Made by a program: the position numbers and the translations under genes. A model generated the notes under the pieces. That model was not told the origin of the DNA and made no database searches. It saw nothing but the letters and a program-made list of their open reading frames with translations. Positions 39,934 through 49,520 of a DNA stretch of 64,000 bases are shown piece after piece (the stretch's first letter is position 1; each line of letters opens with the position of its first letter). This DNA comes from Macropodus opercularis (Eukaryota > Chordata > Actinopteri > Anabantiformes > Osphronemidae), in the NCBI GenBank assembly GCA_030770545.1, contig CM061102.1, positions 14,686,501 to 14,750,500 of the forward strand, written 5' to 3'.

Positions 39934-40169
39934 ATGCAGTGTGGACAGCAAAGTATCACGAGTGGCATGGCTCAATCGTACGACCATTCTATTCGCAGGG
40001 AAGGAGAAGTGGTCTTTAGATCCTCGCGTCATCTTCATGGAAAATACGGCAGTCACAGAATACAGCATCAAGATACAAAACGTTGATGTTTATGATGAAG
40101 GGCCTTATGTATGCTCCATCCTCACGAACAAGAAACCAAAATCCACAAAAGTGCATCTCATAGTTCAAG
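39934..40169 (+). CDS. opcml: IgLON family exon encoding most of Ig domain 1 (OPCML-like, neurotrimin possible)
   Basis: One internal exon of a GPI-anchored neuronal adhesion protein of the IgLON family (OPCML, NTM, LSAMP, NEGR1, IGLON5), which mediates contacts at the neuronal surface. The first base completes a codon begun in the previous exon. Seventy-eight codons follow, and one base is left for the next exon. Visible Ig features: B-strand Cys at residue 1, the core Trp in VAWLNRT (residue 12), an N-glycosylation sequon NRT (14-16), KWSLDPRV (25-32), and the F-strand signature DVYDEGPYVC with the partner Cys at residue 60. The exon ends in VHLIVQ, where IgLON domain 1 normally ends. DVYDEGPY and VHLIVQ point to the OPCML/NTM pair rather than LSAMP or NEGR1; SILTNKKP looks OPCML-like from memory. 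The family is near certain, the paralogue about 60%. The frame is intact. One residue seems inserted around MENTAVTEY compared with mammalian relatives, as recalled. Confidence 0.8.
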
Positions 40170-40175
40170 GTAAGA
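40170..40175 (+). other. 5' splice site of the IgLON exon
   Basis: The junction reads caag|gtaaga, close to the vertebrate donor consensus. It falls straight after the VHLIVQ codons with one exon base left over (phase 1). Open reading continues only about nine codons into the intron. Confidence 0.85.
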
Positions 40176-40230
40176 CGCTGGTAATGCTGCATTAAGCTGT
40201 ACATTAATGCAGCTTTGTGGTGTTCGCATG

Positions 40231-41280
40231 TATAGTATGTCACAGAAGTGAGTACACCCCTCACATTTCTTGTAAATATTTAATGTATGTTTTCATGTGA
40301 AGAAATGACACTTTGCTGCAATGTAAAGTAGTGAGTGTACAGTTTGTATAACAGTGTACACTGCTGTGCCCTCATAAAAACTCAAAACACAGCCATAAAG
40401 GTCTAAACCCCTGGCAACAAAAGTGAGTACATCAGTAAGTGAACATTTTTGGGGAAACAGACGTATGAGCATTGCCAGCATTGCTGCAGAGGTTAAAGGG
40501 GTGGGGGGGGTCAGCCTGTCAGTGCTCAGACCATACGCCGCGCACTGCATCAAATTGGTCTGCAGGGCTGTCGTCCCAGAAGGAAGACGATGCACAAGAA
40601 AGCCCGCAAGCAGTTTGCTGATTACTGGAATTATGTCCTGTGGTCTGAAGAGACCAGGATAAATGTATTTGGTTCAGATGGTGTCAGGTGTGTGTGGCGA
40701 AAACCAGGTGAAGAGAAAAAAAAAAGTGTGCCTTGCCTACAGTCAAGCATGGTGGTGGGAGTGTCATTGTTTGGGGCTGCATGAGTGCTGCTGGCACTGG
40801 AGAGATACAGTACATTGAGGGAAACATGAATGCCAACATGTACTGTGACATCTGCAACCACTGTTCTGCTAAAGGAACTGAGGGTAAAGGTGATGGATTG
40901 GCCAAGCGTGTCTGCAGACCTTAAACCCTATTGAGCATCTGTGGGGATCCTCAAATAGAGGGTGGAGTTCTCTAACATCCACCAGCTCCGTGATGTTGTC
41001 ATGGAGGAGTGGAGGAGGATTCCAGTGGCAACCTGTGAAGCTCTGGTGAAATCCATGCCCAAGAGGGTTAAGGCAGTGCTGGTAGGTAGTGGTGGCCACA
41101 CAAAATATTGACACTTTTTGACTCTGTTTGGAGTTTTTTTGAGGGCACAGCAAATTTACACTGTTATACAAACTGTACACTCACCGCTTTACATTGTAGC
41201 AAAGTATTTCTTCAGTGAAAAGAGATATTCAATATTTACAAGAAATGTGAGGGGGGTACTCACTTCTGTGACATACTGTA
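40231..41280 (+). mobile_element. Tc1-like transposon with both terminal inverted repeats, dead
   Basis: Bounded by TA dinucleotides. The left end reads agtatgtcacagaagtgagt, and the right end is its reverse complement starting cagtatgtcacag. The inverted repeats run for about 150 bases (40231-40385 and 41125-41280) with scattered differences. The interior holds broken Tc1 transposase in at least two frames: KKARKQFADYWNYVLWSEET (about 40592-40651), HGGGSVIVWGCMSAAGTGEI (about 40748-40807) and LNPIEHLWG (about 40920-40947). The first catalytic Asp, normally in WSDE, is Glu here. The QDNDPKH block with the second Asp is missing; only the third residue (Glu of IEHLW) remains. The element lies 61 bases after the IgLON 5' splice site. 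Confidence 0.92.
40590..40950 (+). pseudogene. Tc1-type transposase relic, frameshifted
   Basis: Pieces of a DDE transposase inside the Tc1 element at 40231-41280. Reading shifts frame around the A-run at 40716-40727, between CVWRKPGEE and the VKHGGGSVIVWG block. A deletion follows NANMYCDI, removing the second catalytic Asp region. The next readable block is LNPIEHLWG. Length is about one third of a complete Tc1 transposase of around 340 residues. Confidence 0.85.
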
Positions 41281-41284
41281 TGTC

Positions 41285-41415
41285 TCTGTATCTGTGTGGG
41301 TTCTCGTTAAGCAGTTAGCCCAAGGTTAACGGGAGATTCTAAATTGCTTAGTTGTGAGTGTGTGTCTATATGTGGCCGTGTGCTGGACTGACAACATCGC
41401 TTCTTGTCCAATGGC
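41285..41415 (+). mobile_element. SINE fragment next to the Tc1 element
   Basis: The parts ctgtgtgggttctcgtt, gattctaaattgctta, gtgagtgtgtgtctatatgt and ggccgtgtgctggactgac match the central part of the SINE family in order. The head and tail are missing. It starts within five bases of the Tc1 right end, but no SINE sequence is seen left of the Tc1 element. Confidence 0.65.
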
Positions 41416-41798
41416 AGCTAAGAAACAACACGCTTTTTTTTTTCAGTTCTTTTCTTCCTAAATGGAGCTTTGTAAACTCAAGTTCTTATGTGAATTTGAT
41501 CAGTATCACTATTCTTCAGTCAAATCAAACCAAAATCTTCCCTCTTCTGTTTCAGAATAGTGCGATTAAATAGAACTCAGCAAGTGTTAGGACTGGTGAT
41601 GAAACCAATCTAAGTTTCATTCCAGATTGCTGATGGATATTGATTTAGTGCAAAGTCTATTGAAAAATGTCTTGACTCAGTTTCATTACAAAGTTCTCCT
41701 CCATCAGCTGTTAGCTCTGTGACTTTTGTTATTTTCTGTGATGTCCTTCGGGGAGAGTTTCCACAAACAATTAGCACCACCACCTCGGGTCAGCATAA
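41416..41798. other. Intronic spacer
   Basis: No gene or repeat was recognised between the SINE piece and the piggyBac relic. Confidence 0.5.
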
Positions 41799-41814
41799 CC
41801 CTCCTGTTATGTTC

Positions 41815-41831
41815 CGGGTCAAATTGACCCG
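41815..41831. promoter_or_regulatory. ERE-like palindrome 1 in piggyBac subterminal region
   Basis: The 17-base sequence cgggtcaaattgacccg contains GGTCA-aat-TGACC (41817-41829), an exact match to the oestrogen response element core. Nuclear receptor binding is inference; the repeat may equally be a transposase binding site. Confidence 0.5.
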
Positions 41832-41992
41832 TTTTAAAGTTTAAAAAATTAAAAAAAATACTTAAAAGTATTTTTTCAGTTTGAAACTTCTGCTGCTTGG
41901 CTTATTTAGTGTAATCAACATATAAAATAAAAATGGTTCAGTTTGCATATTTGTAAACCCCCCCTACATGTTTATATTACAAAGATACTGTT

Positions 41993-42009
41993 CGGGTCAA
42001 TTTGACCCG
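41993..42009. promoter_or_regulatory. ERE-like palindrome 2 in piggyBac subterminal region
   Basis: It contains GGTCA-att-TGACC (41995-42007), an exact core palindrome with the spacer as the complement of copy 1. Confidence 0.5.
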
Positions 42010-42313
42010 GCAGACAAAATGGAAGCTAAAAAGAGTCAGAATGATCAAACACTATTTGTTTCTTTGCATCTATGACACATAATACACTCCTGCCTCACAC
42101 TCACATGCTCACATGCATTCTCTTGACTTCATCTTTGAACTGTGAGAATGCAGGTGTTGACTTTTGACAGGAACCTTCTCAGCTCCTGTGGAGAAACACT
42201 GAGTGGCCACTCAAAAGGGAGGCGCAAAATACATAAAGATTCTCTGAAAGGGAGTCCTACCAACATTACATAATGCAGCTACACATCATAGACTCTGTCA
42301 GAGGTTTAGAAAA

Positions 42314-43345
42314 TGAGCAGCAGAAGTAAAAAGATGACAGACCTGGAGGCTCTGAAACAAATCCTTGATCAGGACAGTGAAGTAGAGGAGGATGTCTCAA
42401 TTTGGAATCTGATGATTCTGATTATGAACTAAATGAAGATAATGCTGTACATATTCCTCCTTGCAAGACATTCACAAAAATAATTGTGAAATTCAGTGGT
42501 CTTCGTCCCCAAATACATATCAGGCAAAATTGTCTGCAAAAAATATAATAAAGGCCTGGACACACTTGTATGGCACTGACTCATGTGACAGACATCAAGT
42601 CAGCTTTTGAACTGCTCAGGGCCAGCTCAATACAGAAAACCATTCTTGAAATGACCAATTTAGGATAAAGACGTGTTTTCGGAGAGAAGTGGATGGAAAT
42701 AGATAAAATGCATTTCCATGCACATTTGGGGGTCGTCTGAAGGTTGAGTCATGGCAACTGGACTTCTTCTACTTCGTAAAGTCCAGTTGCCATGAATCAA
42801 CCTTCAGACAACTTCACCTGGATGAATCTCTACAGATATATTTGGGGGTCCTCATCCTGGCTGGGGTTTATAGGTCAAAGGATGAATCAACAGCTAGTCT
42901 GTGGCATGCAGGGCTGTATTTTGCGCCACAATGTCTTTGGAGACTTTTTATATTTTTTCCAGAGTAATCCGATCATATTTTTTCCAGAGTAATCCGATTC
43001 CATAATCGAGAAACAAGGGCTGTCAGACAGGAGATGGCAGCTATCAGGACAGTGTGGGACAAGTGGGTGGATCAACTTCCACTACTCTATGACCCAGGTC
43101 CTAATGGCCCAGTAGATGAAAGGCTGGTGACATTCAGAGGCTGCTGCCCATTCAGGCAGTATGTGCCTTCCAAACCAGCTAAACTAGGTATAAAATCTGG
43201 GCAGCATGTGATGCAAACACCAGATATGCATTGAACATGCAGGTTTACACTGGAAAGCTGCTTGGAGGAGCCACAGAGAAAAATCAGGGTATAAGGCTCG
43301 TGCTGGATATGGCACAAGGTCTCAGGGGGCACAACACCTTGAGCT
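42314..43345 (+). pseudogene. piggyBac (PGBD-type) transposase relic
   Basis: The reading starts near an ATG at 42314 with MSSRSKKMTDLEALKQILDQ, then acidic residues typical of PGBD N-termini, with an early frameshift. Later blocks in order: SSIQKTILEMTN (about 42622-42660), VLILAGVYRSKDESTASLWH (about 42849-42906, one base lost), TRAVRQEMAAIRTVWDKWVD (about 43012-43072), PVDERLVTFRGCCPFRQY (about 43109-43162), and GKLLGGATEKNQGIRLVLDM (about 43256-43315). The first catalytic Asp (in VDERL) is kept. The second and third lie in the deleted 3' half, so the protein could not act. Confidence 0.88.
42735..42839. mobile_element. 105-base fold-back insertion inside the piggyBac relic
   Basis: An 11-base direct repeat atttgggggtc lies on both sides (42724-42734 and 42840-42850) and belongs to the transposase codons for FGV. 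This marks an insertion with target duplication. Inside, 31-base arms (42735-42765 and 42779-42809) pair with one mismatch around the 13-base loop cttctacttcgta. A 30-base tail follows (aacttcacctggatgaatct...). A related stretch in opposite orientation lies near 46551-46600. Confidence 0.8.
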
Positions 43346-43393
43346 ACAGAGGATAGAAATCTTCACGACTTATTTATCCTGATTTTAAGTTAG

Positions 43394-43410
43394 CGGGTCA
43401 ATTTGACCCT
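43394..43410. promoter_or_regulatory. ERE-like palindrome 3 in piggyBac subterminal region
   Basis: It contains GGTCA-att-TGACC (43396-43408). The core is exact; the outermost base pair is lost on the right. Confidence 0.5.
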
Positions 43411-43742
43411 GAACAGAAGAGGTGTCTCATTTTAATTTATCAACAGTACACCATAAACAAACAAAAATCTAAATATAAAATAAAATTTTAAAGAATTAAT
43501 TACATATAAAACTATTGTAATTTATGTATAGGTCTTTTCAGTGTACATTTAAAAAAATTTTTACATGGCTTTTTTGTAAAAATCGAGTGAACTATCCTCA
43601 TTGAACCATGATCTGTGAACAGTAAAGAACATCATTGAACTAAATATTGATTAAAATGGTTAGTAATGAAGTTAATGATGAGATATAAACAATGTTTTTT
43701 GGGACTTTTTGGTTTCTGACACTTTTATATAATTAAATGTGC

Positions 43743-43762
43743 CCCGGGTCAAATTGACCCGG
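43743..43762. promoter_or_regulatory. ERE-like palindrome 4 in piggyBac subterminal region
   Basis: It contains GGTCA-aat-TGACC (43747-43759) within the longer palindrome cccgggtcaaattgacccgg, the most extended of the four. Confidence 0.5.
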
Positions 43763-43808
43763 GAACATCACTGATGTCCCTCAGAAACGAACATAACAGG
43801 AGGGTTAA

Positions 43809-46800
43809 GGTCCTGCTGCACTAAACTGACATAATTAAAAATTTGATTATTTCATTATGTCACAATTTTCATCTTATGTCTCAAAGCTAATACACCACAA
43901 CTTCTCAGTAGATACTGGATGACGGCTCATGACTTTAACTTCAGTTGAGAATACAATTAGATTTATTTTTCTTTTGAAAGATGCTCCATCCAGCTCATTG
44001 TTCATTTTGTGAAATATAATTGACGTGAACTTTATAAAGCCAGTTTTGATGTGGAGTTTTTTTACACAGTTTATATTTTACATGGTGTAATTTAGAATTA
44101 TTTCAGAATAATTTCACATTAATGCTGAGAAGCATCATGTCACACATTTAGTTAAACAACAAACAGCATATTCTCACAAAGACAAAGTACGTACCAATCC
44201 TATCTCTTATGGATCTGTTCCTTTTTCACTTCACTGCATAGCTCAACCATATAGATGCTTAACCCTTTGGTTTCTTTTTAATTTGTTTTTAACTCTTCCA
44301 AAGCCAGGTTGCCTGCACAATGGACGACAAGCTCAACAATGAAAATGTTCTATATTTCCCAGTGCTGTGGTTTCTTAATGTATCAATAATAGCACATATC
44401 TGATCTACATATCTGATCAATAGATTAACAGCAACACTGATTATTTGTTGTTTTTGTGCAGGGAAAACAAATTAGATAAAGCTATATCGATGCATGTTTG
44501 TGGCCTAAAGATGGTCACATCCTGTTTAGTTCCCAAAATACTGTAAAATGAATATAGATTGCACAATTGAAATTGTGCCTTAGTTCTGGTCATGAAAACT
44601 AAATCCAGATTTTCAACCCTTTGAATGTCCTTTACATCACATTGTGAAACACACTGAACACACAAAACAGAATTATGGGTTTTATTGCATACAATACAAC
44701 TTGTATCAGTTATACTTGTACGCATTTTTGATTTCTATCAACAATTCTATCAAAACTTTTTACACATCACTGATCTGTTGGCCTGTTTTATATTGCATTT
44801 TATTTTTTATTTAGAAAATAAGTAATATTATTCTTTCTCCACTGACCCAAATCTGACAAACTACATCATTTTGTAGCAAATTACAAATTGTTGAGTTTCA
44901 GATGAAGGCCATTTTACCTTTATGATTGAGCCTCGTGATTTATAGAATGAACATAACTGCCCCTTGAAACACCAAAGAAACACCGATGAGGCTCTGTGTT
45001 GTTAACTCTAACAGAAGGATGCACATGTTCCAAATTAATTCAATATACAGTATTTGAGTGCAACCGTTTGCGTCACTGATACAATTGTTGTTTGCATTTT
45101 CAGTCGAGCCACCAGTTCCTGGAATTATTAAGCCTTGTTTCCCTTAATTCCCATGTCCCTGCCGACATGGGAAATGTGACTATTGGTCACTTTTTATGCT
45201 TACAGCATGTTTTTAAGAGATGCATGTGTATAACTAACATGTTTTTTGACCAATTAGCAGCAGTCATTGCTGCAGACCAACCGCTATATTTTCTTACCAA
45301 AAGAGGACAACTTTTGTGCAGGTTAATTCTACGCCTGAGATGCACACGTACATGTAGACAAGGGTTCCACACTATATAACACTAAACAGAATTATTGAAT
45401 TAAAAGGAATAAAATATATGATTTGGTTTGCAAAGAGACTTTAACAAAAGCAGTTCTGAACCGTTTGAGTTCTTTCATGGTTGAGAATAAATCTGAGAAT
45501 GTCTGTCTCAGAGCTGAGAAATCACTGGTGCTTCAGTGTGAAGAGATATAGCAGTGTCTGTTTTACGATGCAAGTGAGCAGTTGCTGATCTTCCTATGAA
45601 TACTTGATACTTATTTGTTTATCTGACAGTACATGGGGAAGATGAGGGAATAGATGACGGGGGAGAAATACCTTATTGAAATAATTCTTCCGTTCGACCT
45701 TTTGTGCTGTGGAGTTTTGTATGTGAGTGAGATGCCAAATGATAAAGTAGTTGTCGTTGCTGTAGCAAAACAGACAAGCCTGGCATTAATAGTTAAAGGT
45801 AGAAACACTCAGTATTTTAACCACGTGACAGAATTGTCGGGCTGGTCCTAAAACATAAATATGGTGTTAAGACAATGACAACATAATTCTTACCTTAACC
45901 CTAACTTAGTGAGAGTTTTGTTTCACAAGAACATTTTTAGTAAGAAGCTGGAGTTTCTGTCTCGCTCCTGAGAGGGTACATACTACCTCCTTTGTTGTAA
46001 AGACACATCGGGAGGCCCATGGGACAATGTTACTGGTTCTTCTCGTCCTCACAGGTGCTCTCCTCAGTAACAGAAATGGAGATCGGTGTTGAACCTGTAC
46101 AAAGAAGACTCTGAAGGCTAACATCAATCAACTCAGTGACCTTGTCAGCGGTTCCCCACAGGAATATAGGGCATCTAATTCCATGGCCACTGCTCACAGA
46201 GAGTAGACTGCCTTCAGTTAAGCCACATAGCAGGAAAGAATATCTTGGAGTTCTTTCAAATGCATAGTGTACTGTATAGATTTCCAGGACTAGAAATGGT
46301 AGCAGAGAGGCCAAGGACCTTTGCCGCTTTATTCAAACTTAACCATATAATACAATAAATTAGTAAATCTTTAGACTTTACATGCACGTGATATGTGCAT
46401 TAGTTACTTTCAGCATTCAAACATATTACCAGTATCTGTAATTTTTGACTTGTTTTACTTATTATTAAACCAAATTTATCATCATGACGATGATTAGGCT
46501 GGATGGTGGGTTTATATAGCACAGGACCGACAAATTGCCAGTACTACAGTCATTCTCAGTGAAGATTCTCAATCATCCAGATGAGGCTGCCTGAGAGTTG
46601 ACTGATGATGTTAAAGTGTTAAAGTGGAGGACTTAGAGGAGGACAGAGTATTTTGCCTGAAGTTGTAGATTTATTCAAACGTGGCCTAGAGCAGGTAACG
46701 GCTGTCTCTTTGACATCCTATTCACAATTAGGTCATCTAGTAGGAAGATGTTTAGTTCCTCTTTGACTGTTAACTGCGTTAACCTTGAGATGGAGTTAGA

Positions 46801-48253
46801 ACCCACACAAGGTGCTCGCTCGCATATCCCGCAGCACAATGTGACCCTGGTGACTTTTTGCTTGTGAAGACACTGACAAAATGAAAAAATCCTTCATTTT
46901 GCTTCGTTATCAGATGTATCTTACTTCCAGAGTATCCCAGATGTGGCTGGATCACTGAGGATACTTTGCATAAGTATAATTGCCATACAAGCTCCAAAAA
47001 GCCAATGTTATCAGTACTGTTGAATGAATGCCCTGACAGAACCATTTGTTCTGCCCATCATATTTGCACTAGCTGAACTAAACCATAATAGAAAGGCCTA
47101 CAGGTATTAAAAGGATCGAAGAAAATATGCTTTTAACATAAACTCAGACAGTAATTTCTCTAAAGCCTACTAAAGACAAAGAGCCATAGAACAGTACATC
47201 TGAGCCAAAGATCTGTGAATAAACAACAAATGTATCTTGTTTTTATTTTACACTGGTATTTTGGAGATTGTATTATTATTAGCAATATTAATTTACTGTA
47301 CTTTGTGGCAGTGGTGGTAGTAGTAGCAGTAGTAGTAGAATTGAACATAATACACTTTGAGTGAATATGCACTGACCTTATGGTTGCAACAAAAACACAA
47401 ACATAGTCCATATAAATGCACGAGAAGAAATGTATTGAATGCAGTAAGTGCACTGGGCAGTCAATGAAAAGAAATGAGGGCTATTTGTTGGTTTAACACT
47501 GTATAACACTTACTGAGCCCAGTGCCTTATAATGATGCATTTAATTTGGAGCCTTTTAGCACAAGGAGAAAGTCATTGTCTTTGGTAACTAAGGTAAATT
47601 GAACTAAGCAAACCTGCTTTGAACACTAGGCTGATGTTAGGAGACTGGATTATTGACTCTGTGACCATTGACCAAATTAAATTTGTAAAGCAAAGTTCTC
47701 AATATGGCAAATTTTATGTCTGAGGCATAATACGAAAATTAGTTAACCCTTCTGGGCCTTTGCTTGTGCTGTCAATGCATGGAAAATTAAACCTTCCAAT
47801 TTCATGTGACTCAAAGCAGCTGATGAGCTATGAAGGATGCAATTAGTCCGTGTTATAAACCATCAACTAAACAATTAATAAGCAATCATTGGAATATATA
47901 TTTCACAAATTAAACTACTGCATATGACCAGTACTAAATAATAATTCATCACCATCAATCAGTATTATTTTAGTAAATCTTAAACAATTTAGTTTTGGTC
48001 ATATACCTTGGAGTTGTTTGTAATTGTGTATTTTGCTTTTTGGTTTTATAACACCTTAACAGTAAAAAATATTTTTTGGCATGCAAATAATGCAATTATA
48101 TATCACAATTTAATCTGTTGAGTCTATTTCAAACTAATAAATATCAACTCTTCTTTTCTTTATCATATTGTGTAGTATTACTCAATCAGGTACCTCTCAG
48201 TTTTAGTTCTGTAGTTATCTCAGTTCTCGTGTTTCTATAGTTTTTTGCACCAT
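43809..48253. other. Intronic DNA, no gene recognised
   Basis: No supported exon of the host gene was seen. It holds a fragment related to the fold-back insertion (about 46551-46600), an interrupted gta/gtag trinucleotide run (47308-47340) and heptamers at 44539, 45046, 46270 and 47294. A 94-codon minus-strand ORF at 46030-46314 has no recognisable domain and is within chance length. Confidence 0.5.
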
Positions 48254-48395
48254 TTATAATAACCTAAGTTTTATCTGAATTTAGTTGTAGGAAGTTACCC
48301 GACATCCAACATTCAATATCTTGTAAACAAATTTGAAGTTTGACCAATTGGTTTGTTTCATATCATATCATCTGCATAGCAATGAAAATTTACCA
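48254..48395 (-). mobile_element. L2/CR1-type LINE fragment
   Basis: The segments agttttatctgaatttagtt, gtttgaccaattggtttgtt and atcatctgcatagcaatgaa match 58630-58770 of the longer copy in the same order. This part corresponds to the reverse-transcriptase coding region on the minus strand, but no frame survives here. Confidence 0.75.
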
Positions 48396-49410
48396 CTAGA
48401 AGTACCACTAAAAATAAATTTCTCCATGTTTTGAGTAATGTGGTTTTAAACTATGATTCTGGTAAAGAAGAAAAGGACCAGCCTAACATGCTGTTGCTGA
48501 TAGATGGTTCTGACACAGAATCTTAATGCTACTTCTGTCAGGTTTAAAACGCTACACACCAACAAATACTTAACCGCATAAAATCTGGGCCTGTACTTTG
48601 GGACGCTTCTCGAAAATTACATGTCCACAATGAAATTAGTATACTGGATCTCTGCAACCAAAGGGGACACTTACAAGGACAGTTAAGATGTCTTATAATT
48701 TGTGTTAATGGTGAAAAGTAAATCAACTTGACACACAGTACACATGGAAGTTTTTAAGGTTTGGACCAAGGTTTGGGGAAATGAGATTAACAGCACTGCC
48801 AGCCAATCAGAAATATTAAAATGCAGTCATCCAGGTTCCTCGCAAAGAGAGAGAGAGACTGCAGCATCTGACACAGTGACCATTTGAGAGGTAGCATTAG
48901 CCCGCCAGTTAACAGTTTTTAACACGGCATGAACAGCAAAGGTAAAAGAATTTTTTTTGTCTGGCATTGTTGCATATTGTTAGAATCTGTGCTATCGTTT
49001 TAGCCGTAGCTCCTTTGTTTACAGTGGAGTACAGTATCGTAAGAAAGAGAAATGGATCGAGTGAGGATGGATCACCCTAGTGGCCATAGATGGAATTTGA
49101 TATGTTGATGTTATATTAGTTGTTATTAAAGCTGTATTTGGTGCATATGAAATATATTTATGTTTACCATTTAAAACAGACATATTTGTGCTGTAGCTTG
49201 CTTGTTGCACATAGTAGCAGTATAGTATCCAGTATAGGAGCAGTGGAGCTAGGAATGCATTGAGTGAGCTGACCCCTTGTGGTGATAAATAAAATTTTTC
49301 CCTTTTTTTCTTTATGTTTGGTGTATGGTATGGCTATTTTGCTTCTATATACTATATAGTCTTCTTCAATTAGTGCATTCTGGCTTTGTTTAAGATAGAC
49401 CACCTGTGCG
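48396..49410. other. Intronic DNA, nothing firm
   Basis: No gene was recognised. Two stretches, about 49020-49105 and 49215-49295, look faintly like diverged copies of each other (cagtggag..., gagtga..., ...tggtgat/tggccat). This is too weak to call. Confidence 0.4.
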
Positions 49411-49520
49411 CGTCTATATGTGTGGCCCTGCGACAGGTCAGGCGACCTGTCCAAGGTGAACCCTGCCTCTCGCCCATAGGCAGCTGGGATAGGCTTCAGC
49501 ACCCCTGGTAGAAAATGACA
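49411..49520 (+). mobile_element. SINE 3' half fragment
   Basis: The parts tctatatgtgtggccctgcg, ctgtccaaggtgaaccctgc, ctctcgcccataggcagctg and ggataggcttcagcacccc match the SINE family in order. The head is absent, as expected of a 5'-truncated copy, and it ends in gtagaaaatgacatgacagg. Confidence 0.85.

Larger units (their letters stand above)
41799..43804 (+). mobile_element. piggyBac transposon relic, 2.0 kb
   Basis: The 16-base terminal inverted repeat ccctcctgttatgttc is found at the left end and its exact complement at the right end. The right side is followed by TTAA (43805-43808), the piggyBac target. The left flank is ATAA (41795-41798), one change from TTAA. Subterminal palindromes of the form gggtcaawttgaccc occur twice near each end (centres about 41823, 42001, 43402, 43753). 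The interior holds an acidic N-terminal region (about 42314-42470) and a recognisable PGBD transposase middle. The 3' half of the transposase is deleted, and a 105-base insertion (42735-42839) and a 25-base tandem duplication (42950-42999) interrupt the rest. Confidence 0.93.

Noticed and set aside
45104..45147. Possible next IgLON exon: ttttgcattttcag then codons reading VEPPVPGIIKP, in the right phase after VHLIVQ
   Set aside because: A stop codon follows after about 14 codons, there is no donor site, and nothing like the Ig2 sequence of IgLON proteins appears.
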